This document shows positions 1-10,381 of a DNA stretch of 64,000 nucleotides, piece by piece. Each line of letters begins with the position of its first letter. Within the stretch, counting starts at the first letter, position 1. The stretch is from NCBI GenBank assembly GCA_963793625.1, contig CAWCAT010000037.1, forward strand, positions 248,001 to 312,000, given 5' to 3'. Made by a program: the position numbers and the translations under genes. The notes under the pieces are model-generated. The model was not told where the DNA came from. It saw nothing but the letters and a program-made list of their open reading frames with translations, and did no database searches. The stretch comes from G963668605 sp963793625 (lineage in GTDB: Bacteria; Acidobacteriota; Terriglobia; Bryobacterales; Bryobacteraceae).

Positions 1-810
1 CTTGATCGCGGTGAGGGCACCCTGGATGTCGCCGAAATGTGGCGAATTCACGTCCGGGCTCATGAAGAGCTCTTTCCCGGAGAAATAACGGTGGTGCCTG
101 ACGTACCAGGAGTACAGTTGAGCTGGCGCGCGGAAAACCGGCAGTTCGGGTTGCCATTCCACTTTGATATCAAAGGGCAGTAGCGTGAGTTGGGCGGCGG
201 AAGCCAGACAGATCAAGACGTTACCGTGGGGATCCAGAAGCGGCCCCCAGGCTTCTCTCACAATCGGATCCACTGCCGGAGCTGAGGCTTGGGCAGCGGT
301 CCGGGTAACCAGAAAAGTGCCCGCTATGCCGATCAAGAGGCCCGCCAGCAATGCCAACCCGCCAACGAGGCGAACAGAAATGCCACGATGCTTAGCCGCA
401 ACCGGAGATTGCGCCAAGGGACGCGGCTCAGGCAAGGGCGCCTCCTCCACTCGCGGCAGGAGGGTGCCTTTGACGAAGCGCGGCACGTAGGTCCCTTTAA
501 CGAACTCAATTCTAACCGGCGCTTCGGGAGCTTCTTCTGCAAAGTATTTTTCAAGCTTCTGGCGCAGTGCGTAGGCGCGGTTACGAACCGAAGTATCCTC
601 GACTGTTGAGAAGCTGGCGGGTTTGCCAAGGCCGCCGACGCCCACAAGATATTCTGAGATCTCTTCGGCTCGGCCGGCGATCTCCATCTCGCAAACGTAC
701 TTCAGGAAGCTTTTGAGCTGGTCGGCCCGCGCGAACGTGTCGCTGTGGAGAACGCTTTCCAGAATGCTGCGCTTCTCATCGGCTGTGAGCGTGGACATGT
801 GGTCATGCAT
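1..810 (-). CDS. Membrane-anchored protein with N-terminal acidobacterial winged-helix-like domain (3' end beyond window)
   Basis: The reading frame is open from an ATG at 810 to the left edge (270 codons), so the C-terminus is missing. A second in-frame ATG at 798 is possible. Residues 1-115 match a domain I know from many Solibacter-type proteins: a helical segment with KSFLKYVCEMEIAGRAEEI, then TSVRNRAYALRQKLEKYF, ending in VRIEFVKGTYVPRF, which resembles a winged-helix wing. A proline-rich linker follows, then one membrane helix around residues 146-168 (GLALLAGLLIGIAGTFLV) and an apparently extracytoplasmic domain. The layout suggests a one-component membrane sensor with a cytoplasmic DNA-binding-like head, by analogy to OmpR/ToxR-type heads. 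That function is inference; no characterised homologue is recognised. No frameshift is seen. Confidence 0.75.
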   Translation of the reverse strand, partial: MHDHMSTLTADEKRSILESVLHSDTFARADQLKSFLKYVCEMEIAGRAEEISEYLVGVGGLGKPASFSTVEDTSVRNRAYALRQKLEKYFAEEAPEAPVRIEFVKGTYVPRFVKGTLLPRVEEAPLPEPRPLAQSPVAAKHRGISVRLVGGLALLAGLLIGIAGTFLVTRTAAQASAPAVDPIVREAWGPLLDPHGNVLICLASAAQLTLLPFDIKVEWQPELPVFRAPAQLYSWYVRHHRYFSGKELFMSPDVNSPHFGDIQGALTAIK

Positions 811-823
811 GCGGACAGCTTGA

Positions 824-829
824 ATTATA
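824..829 (-). promoter_or_regulatory. -10 hexamer TATAAT upstream of the winged-helix-like gene
   Basis: A perfect TATAAT on the minus strand ends 13 nt before the ATG at 810, leaving only about 6 nt of 5' leader. No convincing -35 box is visible. A purine-rich AGGAG stretch lies upstream of the hexamer, so it could not act as a ribosome site on this transcript. Confidence 0.4.
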
Positions 830-889
830 TACTCTCTTTCTCCTGTTTGCTAACGTTCGGCAAACGTCCGTCGAGTATGGTGAAAGCGC

Positions 890-919
890 AAAAAACCCGC
901 CCGGCTTGCACCGGGCGGG
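890..919 (-). terminator. Rho-independent terminator of the first Oar-like receptor gene
   Basis: On the minus strand a perfect 9-bp GC stem (CCCGCCCGG / CCGGGCGGG) with a 6-nt loop is followed by six T. It sits 23 nt past the receptor stop codon at 942-944. An almost identical element occurs at 4703-4740. Confidence 0.85.
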
Positions 920-941
920 TCGAGTTGACTGTAATTGCGAT

Positions 942-3900
942 CTAGAACGAAACCTTCAAGGCAACCTGGACGACGCGTGGCATGTTGTTCTGCGACGGCG
1001 TCACCCTGCCGAAGTTGGAGCTGCCCGGATTGCTTCCGGGCCGCCGAAACGCGCGTGGTTAAAGATGTTAAAGAACTCTCCACGCAGCTGAGCCTTGTAG
1101 CGCTCGGCCACTTTGAAATTCTTGAACAACCCAAAGTTGCATTCGTTCACGCGGCTTGAGCGGACGTTTGCCCAGCGCGTCGGATAGCGTCGGACGTAGT
1201 TCCCGAAGTCCGAATAAGCGCCGTTCTTCGGGATCCGAGGACGTCTGCGGTTTGAAGTTCGCGCCGGGCAGATTCATCACGCCCGTCCAGGCGGGCCAGA
1301 GCGAGAGGTCGTCCTGGTTGCCGGGGAACTTCATGAAGTGCGTCGTGTCGAACCACTTATCGAGCGTCCTGTCGTTCCGGGCGAGGCCGAAGTTCTGCCC
1401 GTCGAAGAACGAGTCGGTTGAGAATACGACCGGGGCACCGGACTGGATGATGTACTGACCGCTGACTTGCCATCCGCCGATGACGGCATCGAGAGCCTTG
1501 GGAATCGTGTTGCCAAACTTCTTTCCGCGGCCGTACGGCAATTGCAGAATGGGAGCGATCGAGACCTTGTGCGGACGATCCTCGCCGCCGAGTTTGTGCT
1601 CGGTGATCGGACCGGCGATCTCGTCGCCCCAGAAGGACGTGTCTTCGAACAATTTCGAGAACGTGTAGGAGAACAGGAAGCTGAAGCCATTACGGTAACG
1701 GCGTTCCACCTTCGCCTCCATGGCGTCGTACTGGTTTTTGCCCCACTGGTTGCCGCCCCGGTTCTGTCCGCCGAAGACTTTGATCGGCCGCAGCAGGTCG
1801 TTAATGCTGATGAGGCTGCTGCTGCCGCGTCCGCCGGTCACGCCGGGGAGTTGGTAGAACGGATTGGGGATCTGTTCATCGGTCAGATACGCTTTTGCCA
1901 GCGGCTTGCCGGCGGCGTCGAAGCGCGGGGTGCGGTAGGTCTTCCAGTTGTCGAAGCCAATGTCATTCTGCTGGAGGTCCCAACCGATGTCGTAGGTCTT
2001 GTTATGCGTGTAGCCGGCCTGGAAGAGCCAGCCCTTCCATTCCTGCTGCAAGTGGAGGCTGTATTCCCACGAGTATGGCCAGGTGGCCGTCACGGTTCAG
2101 CCAGTTGACCCCGTTGCCGAGATTGGTCAGCGCGCCGAGCGAGGAGCCCGTCGGATCCAGAATGCCGTCCTGGAATGGCTGTCGCTAACGTGTCGTAAGG
2201 CGTGAGGCCGCTGTCGATGGAGGAAATGAAATTGCTGGAGCGGCTGAAACCGTTCTGTCCCTGCTTGCTGCCGCCGCTCTGGTAGAACTTTCCAAAGCCG
2301 CCGCGGATCACCGTCTTGTTCGTGAGCTTGTAAGCCGCGCCAACGCGAGGCTGCCACTGGTCCCACGCTGTATTCTGCGCAGTGACGGGCTGTCCATCGA
2401 CGCCGGCAAAGCGCTGGGCGCCGTAGACCTTGAACGAACTCACAGGCACTAATTGCGCCAGTTGCGCGCCAAACGGATACTTCACCGGATCGGCGAGCAC
2501 GGACTTCATGATCGTCGAATAGGAGGACTGGGCTGCATCGCTGATAGGGTTGATCGCTGTCGGGTCGAAATCGCTGACCCGGCGGTTGAAGCGCTCGATG
2601 AACGGACGTTGGTAATCCCAGCGCATACCGGCGTTGACCGTCAGGCGGGACGAAACGCGCCAGTCATTCTGGAAGAACAAACCCATGTAGCGCTGCGAGT
2701 CGAAGGCGTTGGCATTGCGCGGGAAGCTGCCGCCCTGCGGCAGTCCGAGCAGGGCAGCGGCAATGGTGGAGCCGTAGCCTGTCTCGCCCGTGTCGTAGCG
2801 GCGGCGGGTCCAATTGGAACCGAAGTCGAACTGACCGCTCTGGTTGCCGTAGCCGGCGGTAGCTTCCTGCAGGACACGGTATTCACCGCCGTAGTGCAGG
2901 GTCATGTTGCCGCGCACATGCGTCAGGTTGGCGTTCCAGTTGTAGTAGGTGGTGTGGGTGTAGCTGCCCGCGCTGCCGCCGAAATCGCCGGCATAACCGG
3001 TAATGCGCGGGAACGAAAGCTTCTCCATTTTGGACACGTAATCCTTGCTGAATCCCAGGTCGGCCGGATTGAAGCCGGCGCCGTTGTCGTAGCCCGGTTC
3101 TTCGAAGCGCGTGATGTTGAAGCGCAGGTTCAGAATTTTGGTCGGACTGAGGGTCCAGACGTGATCGATTCCCACGCCCCTGTTGATGCGGGTCAGGTGG
3201 TTGCCAGTGGTCTCGTTGTGGAAATCGTCACCCAGAGAATTCGTCCATGTGATTCCAGCGCACGCTCGCGAAGCTCTTGTGCGACTGGTTCCAGTTGTGG
3301 TCGCCGCGGGTGACAAACGAGGCCATCTTGTTATTGCGGGTAGAATTTGGCGTGAAGTTGCTCGCCGTGTTACTGGTCGGCTGGGGCACCGTGTTCGGTA
3401 GCGGAATGTATTTCAGAATGTTCAGCGTAATCGGGCTCAGCCGCTGGGTCGGGATTTTGTTGCCGGGGAAAGGCAAGCGGTACCCGAACAGCGGGTTCTG
3501 CACTTCCTTGCCGTTCTGGATGACAGTGCGATTACCATCCACTGTCGCGGGGTCGAAGATCGTGATCGGAATCACGTTACGCACGCCGCCTACGGTCTGC
3601 GTTGTGAAAGATCCGTTGAAGTCCCCGGCGCGTTCCGCCGCGTCAGGCACAGAGCGGATTCCGGCCCGGGGATCCTGATTCCGGATGCCTTCCCAGGTCA
3701 GGAAGAAAAAGGTCTTCTCCTTGCCGTTATAAACTTTCGGGATCCAAACCGGACCGCCAAACGTTCCGCCATAAAGATTGTAGTGCGTGGGAGACTTGGC
3801 CTGTCCGGATCGATTGGCTTGGAATGTATTGGCCGAAAAGATCGAATTGCGGTTGAACTCGTAAAGATTTCCGTGATAGGTGTTGGTGCCGCTCTTCACC

Positions 3901-4629
3901 GTGACGTTGAGCGTGCCGCCCGCCTGCCGCCCGTACTGCGCGTCGTAAGCGTTCGTCATAATGCGGAACTCGGCCACGGAGTCAGCCGGAGGAATGTAGG
4001 CAACCTTGTCGCCGTTCTGGTTCGGCATGCCGTCCAGTAGAAACTCATTGGAGCGATTGTCGCGGCCGCCATTGACGCGGATTTCAGAAGCCGCGTTCTT
4101 CGACCACATCATGGCAACGTTATTGTTCTGGTCCACGGCTTGCACGCCCGGCGAGAGGGTGGCCAATTGGAACGGAATGCGCGACATTACAGGGATCTCG
4201 GTGACCACATCAGGTTCGATGACAGTGCCCGAGGTGGCGGCGGTCGTATCGATCAGACTCGCTTCCGCAGTCACCGTAACCGTGTCGGTCACCTGACCCA
4301 TCTCGAGCACCAGGTCAACCTGCTTCATGTCGGCCGTTTGGAGGACGATGCCCTTCCGTTCTGATTTCTTGAAGCCCGGGGCGCTCACCAGGATGCGGTA
4401 GGCACCTGGGTTAAGGAACCGGACGACCCACGATCCGGCTTCATTGGTTGTTGTGTCCTGCTTGACTTTGGTTTCTTCCGAAATCACGCTGACGCTGGCA
4501 CCGGGGACCAGTGCGCCTTGCGGATCGGTCACCCTGCCTTCAAGATTGGCGCGGGCTTCCTGTGCAGCGGCGCTGCCAGCGAATAAGCAGAGGATGATTG
4601 TAACTAATTAAGATACGGCGGGAAAACAT
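942..4629 (-). CDS. Oar-like TonB-dependent outer-membrane receptor (frameshifted)
   Basis: Large Oar-type receptor of about 1,200 aa: signal peptide, carboxypeptidase-regulatory-like beta domain (LEGRVTDPQGALVPGASVSV), plug (SEFRIMTNAYDAQYGRQAGG region) and a long 22-strand-type barrel ending in VQVALKVSF. The start is the ATG at 4629, preceded by AGGAG 9 nt upstream. The frame is broken about five times: near 4604 inside the signal peptide, at 3231-3233 (an extra base in a CCC run), and near 2172, 2092 and 1040. Joining the pieces by one-base corrections restores a continuous family sequence, so sequencing indels are the likeliest cause, although a pseudogene cannot be excluded. Oar-like proteins sit in the outer membrane and are presumed to import or secrete large substrates; the substrate is unknown. 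It lies downstream of a second Oar gene separated by a terminator. Confidence 0.85.
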
Positions 4630-4702
4630 GTAATCGACTCCTGAAGTCTTTTTGAACTGCTCCCGTATTATATTCCACGAGCGGCTGCGAGACGGCAAAT
4701 AT

Positions 4703-4740
4703 AAAAACCCGCCCGGCTTGCACCGGAGCGGGTTTTTTTT
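4703..4740 (-). terminator. Terminator of the second Oar-like receptor gene
   Basis: The hairpin CCCGC-CCGG / CCGG-A-GCGGG is flanked by five A on the left and eight T on the right of the plus strand, so it can work in both directions. It shares the CCCGCCCGGCTTGCACCGG core with the element at 890-919 and differs by one bulged A. Confidence 0.8.
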
Positions 4741-4754
4741 ACGTGCTTTGATGG

Positions 4755-7700
4755 TTAGAACGAGTAACGCAAACTCAACTGCAGATTGCGTTGGCTGCTC
4801 TTGTTCGGTAACTTTGCCGAAGGTGGCGCTGGTGGGGCCTGTTCCCACGCCGCTCCAGTTCGGATGATTGAGCCAGTTGAAAGCGTCAAAGCGGAACTGC
4901 GCGGCGGTCTTCTCCGTCACGCGGAACTTCTTGAACAATGCGAGGTTCCAGTTCTGGATACCGACATTGTTGAAGCTGATCGAGTTGCGATTCTGGTTGC
5001 CGTAGGTGCCGTTGGCAGGCTTGGTTGCCCAAGCTGAACCGCCGACTGTCGGCTGGAACCAGAAGTTGGTGTCACCGGTGTAGTTGCCGGCGGCGTTCAC
5101 ATCACTGAACTGTTTGGTCACAGTCGTGTTGCCGTTCAAATTCCACGGTTTGTTGTTGGTCGAACCGATACCGTAGAAGTCGTCGCCGCTCTGGATGGTG
5201 ATCGGAGCGCCGGTCTGGAACTGCTGCACTCCGGTGACCTGCCAGCCGCCGAGCACGGTCTTGACGAGTCTGGAGCTGTTCCGGTTGAAGAACGGCATTT
5301 CCCAGATGAAGTTGATAACGGCGATGTGGCGTACGTCATTGGAGGACTTGCCCCAGTTCAGAGACTGATTGAAGACATCATAGAACGCGTCGCGCGGTCC
5401 TGAGTTATTGTCCATCGCCTTCGAGTACGTGTACGCAACACCGTAGCTGAGACCCTGCTTGAAGCGTCGGGTGGCTTCGATCTGCAGACCGTTATACTCG
5501 CTGCGGCCGGAATGTTCGAGCATCGGGATGTTGGCGAAGCCCTTGAACGGACGCAGGTAGTTTACATTCGCACCGGCGTTTTCGGCTTTGAAGGTTGTAC
5601 CAGGAGCCAGTTGGTTCAGGTCGCGCTCGCGGGACAGGTAGTTGCTGACTGTTCCAATGTAGCCGATCTCGAGAGTGGTCTCGAAACGGAGTTCACGCTG
5701 GTAGGTCAGGTTCCAGTTGTACGCGCGCGGGATCTTGTACTTAGGATCGATGGTCATGAAGAACTGCGGAAACGCAGTTTTGGGACCGCCGCCAGGGTTA
5801 TCTGCGATGCCATTGGTGACCGATACCATCGGCTGCCACGGAGGATTTCCGCCGAGGAATACGCTGTCATAGACGCCAGGGCGGGAATTGAATCCGCCGA
5901 TGCCGCCGCGGAAAACCTGTCTCGCGGTGATCTGGTATGCGATACCGATGCGCGGCATCACGTTGAACTGGTTGGCGGAAGGATACGGCGAACCACCCGA
6001 GAGCAGGCGATTGAACTCGCCGCTATCGATTGCTGGAACGCGTCCCTTGCCTGCATCCGGGAATGAGGACCCCGGGATCACAACGCCGTTGTAGCGTTCG
6101 CCGCTCAGGATATTTCCGGTGGCGCGATCGAGAACCGCCGCTTTCGATTGATCATATTTCTTCGGATCGAAGATGGCCACGTTGCCCCAGAGGGACTTGT
6201 AGTAGCCATTCATCCAGGTACCGCGCAAGCCGAGTTCGAGCTTGAGCTTGCTGTTTACGCGCCAGGAATCCTGGAAGAAGAACTCGGCCATGTGGCTGCG
6301 ATAGGGCGTAAAGCTGCGCGGACCGATCTCGGCGTAAGTCGAGAACAGGCCAAGCGCGGCGTTGGCCAAACCGATGCCGGCTGAAGGGACGCCGCCAGGA
6401 AGGGAGTCGTTGAAGATGAAACGGCCATTCTGGTTGTTGGTGCCACCCGGAACACCGTTCACGTTGATCTGGTCAAAGTCGTTCTGGCCGGATCTTTCCC
6501 ACAAAACGCCTGCCTTGAGCGTATGGTTGCCGTGGATCTTCGTGAAGTTATTGGAAAGCTGGTAGATTGGTCCGGCAGAGCTCGACGGATACGGACCGCC
6601 GTCGATAGTCCCGACGTTCGGGATTTCGATGGTCGGAACCTTGTCGTAGATTTCCTTTTTCTCCGGGAAGATGTACGGATAGTTGATGCCGCTGCGCGAA
6701 CGCAGATAACGTTCACCCGTACGGTCAACCCCGATCTGTACGCGATCCACTGAAGCCGAGATCATGGCCTCGTTGATCATGGTCGGGCTCAGTGTCCACG
6801 TGTGCGCCACGCTGGCAGTCTTGTTGGGACGCGACCAGTCCGTGATGGCGTAATCGAAGTTGGTGCGGAATGCGTCCAGCGCCGTGTAGAAGTAGGCTGC
6901 GTGGCGGAACTTGATTACCTGATTCTGCGTCGGATTGTAATCAATCGAAACCGTATCCTTGCGCTGATTCTGCCAGGAGGGACGCACCTGATAAGAATTG
7001 TTATTACCCTGGAAAGCGCCGTTCGGGAGCGGATAAGTCTTCAGAAATGCGATTCCGTTCGGGCTCTGCTGTGCTTTCGGAATGACGTTTCCCGGGTAAG
7101 CGGCACCGGTTGTGGGATCGCTGATGGTGCGCGCGCCGCTATAAAAGAGGTTCGAGGGATTGAGAAGTTCGCTGAAATTCCCAGCGCGCATCAGTTCGGT
7201 CGGCACGCGCCGGAACTGAGTTTCTTCAACACGGCGGCGAACCCACTCCTGGCTCCACAGGAAGAACAGTTTTTCGCGATTCTTGTTGAAGAGTTTGGGA
7301 ATGGTTACCGGACCATTCACGTTGTAACCAAACTGGTTATAACGGAACGGAGCGACGAAGTTTGTGGCTGCGTTCTTGTTGCGAGCCCAAGTGTTGGCGT
7401 CGAGTTGGCTGTTGCGGAAATACTCGTACATCGTGCCATGGAAGTCCTTGGTGCCGGACTTGGTGACCATGCGGATCTGGCCGCCCGCCGAACGGCCGTA
7501 CTCGGCCGAATAGTTGGCTGTCAGAATCTGAACTTCCTGCACGGTGTCGAGATCCGCGGTTCCGATCGAAGTGCCGTTGGCGCGGGTGCGGATGCCGACT
7601 GCGCCATCGAAGGTGATCAGCGAATCCTGAGAACGGCCGCCGTTAACCGTCAAGCCACCCGAATCGAGACCGTAGCTAAAATCGGCCATCGAACCATTGC

Positions 7701-8199
7701 GGCGAACGCCTGGCTTCAAGAGAGCCAGGAACAACGGGTTGCGGCCGTTCAAAGCCATGTTTTGAATCTGCGACTGCTCCACCGTCTTGCCGACGGTTGC
7801 AGATTCCGTGTTCAACTGCGCAACGCTTGCCTCGACCGTGACGGTCTCAGTCAGTTGGCCGACACTCAGGTCAACATTGACAGCGGACGGAATCGACGCT
7901 TCAAGTTTGTTGCGCGTCCTCTGAAATTTCTTAAAACCAGCTACTTCCACAGAAATCGTGTAGTAGCCGGGCGCCAGGTTAGTGGCAGTGTAAAACCCCG
8001 TTTCGTTAGTCGTCGTCTGCCGCTCGAATCCATTAGCTTCGTTCTGGATCGTTACTTTTGCATTGGCGACTTGAGCTCCGCTGGGATCTTTTACGAATCC
8101 AGAGACGCTCGTATTATCCGATTGCGCGAATGCTAAAGCCGTTACGATTAGCATCGCAGCAAACATTGCTACAGATCGACGAAGGACATGCTTCATCAT
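4755..8199 (-). CDS. Oar-like TonB-dependent outer-membrane receptor
   Basis: About 1,148 aa. A signal peptide ends at AFAQ around residue 26; a carboxypeptidase-regulatory-like domain follows (residues 28-110, VSGFVKDPSGAQVANAKV), then a plug domain (about 130-240, with EVQILTANYSAEYGRSAGG) and the barrel. The start is ATG-ATG at 8199/8196 with AGGAG 10 nt upstream. One base is extra near 4811: correcting it gives the expected end NLQLSLRYSF and a TAA at 4755-4757. Without the correction the frame runs on into the next gene, which is an artefact. It lies immediately upstream of another Oar-like gene but has its own terminator. No SusD-like partner and no TonB/ExbBD genes are present nearby. 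The transported substrate is unknown. Confidence 0.9.
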
Positions 8200-8383
8200 C
8201 TATTTGTTTCTCCTCAAAGCGATTTGGGACAAACTAACCCTTCGGAAAGACTACTCTACTCTGATACAAAAAGCTAGGGGTTCAAAGCCGGATTGAGACC
8301 AATTCGAAGACACGTCAAAGCGTACGGAAGTGTAAGATAACGCTAACTTAAACGACATTTGCTCGCATTTTTGATCGAAGGCC

Positions 8384-8397
8384 TGCACACGTTTGCA
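8384..8397. promoter_or_regulatory. LacI-type operator-like site, copy 1
   Basis: TGCACACGTTTGCA is an imperfect palindrome with a central CG. It differs at one position from the general LacI/GalR-family pattern TGNAANCGNTTNCA. An identical 14-mer lies 36 bp downstream. Confidence 0.45.
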
Positions 8398-8419
8398 CGA
8401 TTCTCCCGATCAAAAAATT

Positions 8420-8433
8420 TGCACACGTTTGCA
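8420..8433. promoter_or_regulatory. LacI-type operator-like site, copy 2
   Basis: Second exact copy of TGCACACGTTTGCA, starting 36 bp after copy 1. Paired, similarly phased sites suggest cooperative repressor binding to control one or both divergent genes. No LacI-family gene is present in the window. Confidence 0.45.
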
Positions 8434-8490
8434 TAAATCTCAGCCCTACAAGCCCGCACCACATTCTTGCTGAACCAATTTCGCCGAACT

Positions 8491-8500
8491 TGCGTATACT
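8491..8500 (+). promoter_or_regulatory. Extended -10 promoter of the yjf/psp-like operon
   Basis: TG followed by 2 nt and TATACT ends 9 nt before the ATG at 8510, so transcription would start within about 2 nt of the start codon. No ribosome binding site is visible before this ATG. Confidence 0.45.
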
Positions 8501-8509
8501 CGTCACAGT

Positions 8510-8935
8510 ATGACTTCGAGCGAAACGATTTCCCTTTCCCAAGTCGCGGAACTGCTTGCCCGCAACGGCTATGACATCGGCGAACTCGCCTCTGGCGTGC
8601 TTCGGATACGAGATGTCCAGAGCGGTGTGAGCTTTCAGGCCGCGCTTGAAGGCAACGTACTCTATATGACCGTGACCCTGACGACTGTTCCAGCGGGCGA
8701 TGTTTCCGCTGAGATCATGCGGAGGATGCTGTCCGGACGTAACGGAATCTCGACCTCTGCGTTTCGGCTGTATGATGCAGCCGACGGGAAAACGGCCATT
8801 ACCCTTAACAACTTCTGTAAGCTCCAGGATATGGGACTTGAAGACCAGGATGACATTCTGAGTCTTGCGGGTTACCTGCTGGCCGACGTGATAGCCGCGC
8901 GGAATTTGCTGCAACCGGCAGGAGCGGCTCGATAG
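8510..8935 (+). CDS. DUF2170 / YjfI-like small cytoplasmic protein
   Basis: 141 aa, soluble, no signal peptide or membrane helix. I assign it to the YjfI (DUF2170) type on size, on a compact alpha/beta chaperone-like pattern (RIRDVQSGVSFQAALEGNVL, then LQDMGLEDQDDILSLAGYL) and mainly on context. The next genes encode a PspA/IM30 protein, a DUF2491-like protein and a DUF350 protein, the same order as E. coli yjfI-yjfJ-yjfK-yjfL. It is the first gene of the operon, with a nearly leaderless start at 8510. Its molecular role is unknown; a helper of the PspA-like protein in membrane stress is inference. Confidence 0.6.
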   Translation: MTSSETISLSQVAELLARNGYDIGELASGVLRIRDVQSGVSFQAALEGNVLYMTVTLTTVPAGDVSAEIMRRMLSGRNGISTSAFRLYDAADGKTAITLNNFCKLQDMGLEDQDDILSLAGYLLADVIAARNLLQPAGAAR

Positions 8936-8962
8936 CCAAAAGCCGGGACAAAGGAGCATAAC

Positions 8963-9703
8963 ATGGGATTCTTTTCTGACATTTTCAACCGAAGCGGCCG
9001 AGTTGCGCGCGGGCAAGTAAACAAAGGCATGGACCAGATCGAAGACGCCACCTTCGAAGCAACGGTGAAACAGACCGTTATCGACATGCGTACGGATCTG
9101 GGTAAAACTATCAACGCCTCTGCCGAGGCGATGGCTAACCACAACCGTCTCGAAGCCGAGTACGCGAAGTACGTGCAGCAGTCTCAGGACTGGCTAACGC
9201 GCGCCAACCAGGCTCTCGACGCGGGCAATGAGGAGCTGGCCAAGAAGGCGCTCGCTAGAAAAGCTGAGTCAGACCAGCAGGTTAACGCCATGAAGACTGG
9301 CGTCGATGCAGCGCGGAATGCCAGCGAATCGCTCAAACAGCGGGTCAGTGATCTGAAAAAGCGCATCGATGAGGCGGAACGCACCTCAACGACGCTGGTC
9401 GCGCGCCGCAATGCTGCTCTCGCACAGCGCAAAGTGGCCGAAGCGCTTTCCGGTGCAGGCGAGGCCGATAACGCTTTCGCAGCACTGAAGAACTTCGAAG
9501 AATCGGTTTCCCGCGAGGAAGCCAAGGCCAAGGCCTTCGATCAGTTGGCTGCGGTCACGGGCAAAGACGAAGTACTCGAAGCGGAGTTCCTCGACCTCGG
9601 CGGACAGTCGGTGGATGCCGAACTGGCGAAACTGAAAGCCGCACGGCAACAACAGTCGCTGCCAAACGCAGAGCGCAAGTCCATCGCCGCGCCTGAGCAG
9701 TAG
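8963..9703 (+). CDS. PspA/IM30 family protein (YjfJ-like)
   Basis: 246 aa, almost entirely alpha-helical and rich in Lys, Glu and Ala, with long coiled-coil segments (about residues 25-190). This is typical of PspA/IM30/Vipp1 proteins, which bind the inner face of the cytoplasmic membrane and form ESCRT-III-like assemblies under envelope stress. The opening MGFFSDIFNRSGRVARGQVN is amphipathic like the membrane-binding helix of the family. AAAGGAG lies 6 nt before the ATG. It follows the DUF2170-like gene by 27 nt and precedes the DUF2491-like gene by 7 nt, so the three are co-transcribed. By genomic context it is the YjfJ type rather than classical PspA, because no PspF, PspB or PspC is nearby. 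Confidence 0.85.
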   Translation: MGFFSDIFNRSGRVARGQVNKGMDQIEDATFEATVKQTVIDMRTDLGKTINASAEAMANHNRLEAEYAKYVQQSQDWLTRANQALDAGNEELAKKALARKAESDQQVNAMKTGVDAARNASESLKQRVSDLKKRIDEAERTSTTLVARRNAALAQRKVAEALSGAGEADNAFAALKNFEESVSREEAKAKAFDQLAAVTGKDEVLEAEFLDLGGQSVDAELAKLKAARQQQSLPNAERKSIAAPEQ

Positions 9704-9710
9704 ATCACCC

Positions 9711-10367
9711 ATGATCACCGCGATTGTTCTCGGGATCCTGGGCTTCGCATTGGTCATTGTGCTATGGGCAATGTTCCGGGCGCCTTCGAGCGCCCGGCCA
9801 GCCATTTCGCCTGCTCCAGCAGTGAAGGCTGTTGCCGCGGCTGAGCGGCAGGAGACCGACCCGTGGGATGCCAAACCGGGTGACGTGATATCGATCCATG
9901 GGGCGGCCGAGGATTACTCGGATCTGGATTTTCCGGTGGATCGACGTAGCGCCTACGAGTCCGGGAATCGCCGCTGGGTCAACCTGAGTGGCGAGTTTCG
10001 CGGCCGCCGGGTATATCTTGAGGTATACCGTCATCCGCAGCATGAGTATCTTGGAATTTTGGACCCACGCGAGTTGAGTCTCGCTGATATTGGCGTTACG
10101 GAAGATCAACTCGCAGACATGGACACACGCCAGGATCCTTCCGCCTTCGTTGAATTCGAAGGGAAGAAGTGGACCTACGAATCCAGTCGCGAGCTTGGCT
10201 ACTTTGAAAACGAGACCGGCCCAGCCGAGGGACTCTACCGCTGGCTATTCAAGGAGCCGGACCTGCCTCGTTTGATCTGCATTGAGAAGTGGGTTGGCGA
10301 GCCTTTCGAGGTCCGCATCGCCTCCCGATTGAACAAACAGGACATCACCGTTTACCGAACTGCATAA
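9711..10367 (+). CDS. DUF2491 / YjfK-like protein
   Basis: 218 aa, against about 219 aa for E. coli YjfK. An N-terminal membrane helix (residues 2-20, TAIVLGILGFALVIVLWAMF) is followed by a proline/alanine linker and a soluble domain from about residue 50 (GDVISIHGAAEDYSDLDF through RRWVNLSGEFRGRRVYLEV to EKWVGEPFEVRIASRL). The assignment rests on length and on its place between PspA-like and DUF350 genes. The helix before the domain is a difference I would expect to vary between lineages. Function is unknown. It is part of the same operon, 7 nt after the PspA-like gene. Confidence 0.55.
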   Translation: MITAIVLGILGFALVIVLWAMFRAPSSARPAISPAPAVKAVAAAERQETDPWDAKPGDVISIHGAAEDYSDLDFPVDRRSAYESGNRRWVNLSGEFRGRRVYLEVYRHPQHEYLGILDPRELSLADIGVTEDQLADMDTRQDPSAFVEFEGKKWTYESSRELGYFENETGPAEGLYRWLFKEPDLPRLICIEKWVGEPFEVRIASRLNKQDITVYRTA

Positions 10368-10381
10368 GGAGCAGCAGGACC

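Larger units (their letters stand above)
8200..8509. other. 310-bp divergent intergenic region
   Basis: This is the only spacer above 300 bp. It separates the minus-strand Oar receptor from the plus-strand yjf/psp-like operon. It contains two identical 14-bp operator-like sites (8384-8397 and 8420-8433) and an extended -10 element at 8491-8500. I see no small gene or RNA in the rest. Confidence 0.7.

Noticed and set aside
4540..4755. C-terminal extension of the second Oar receptor into the next gene's signal peptide
   Set aside because: It crosses a strong terminator. A one-base correction near 4811 gives the conserved barrel end and a stop at 4755.
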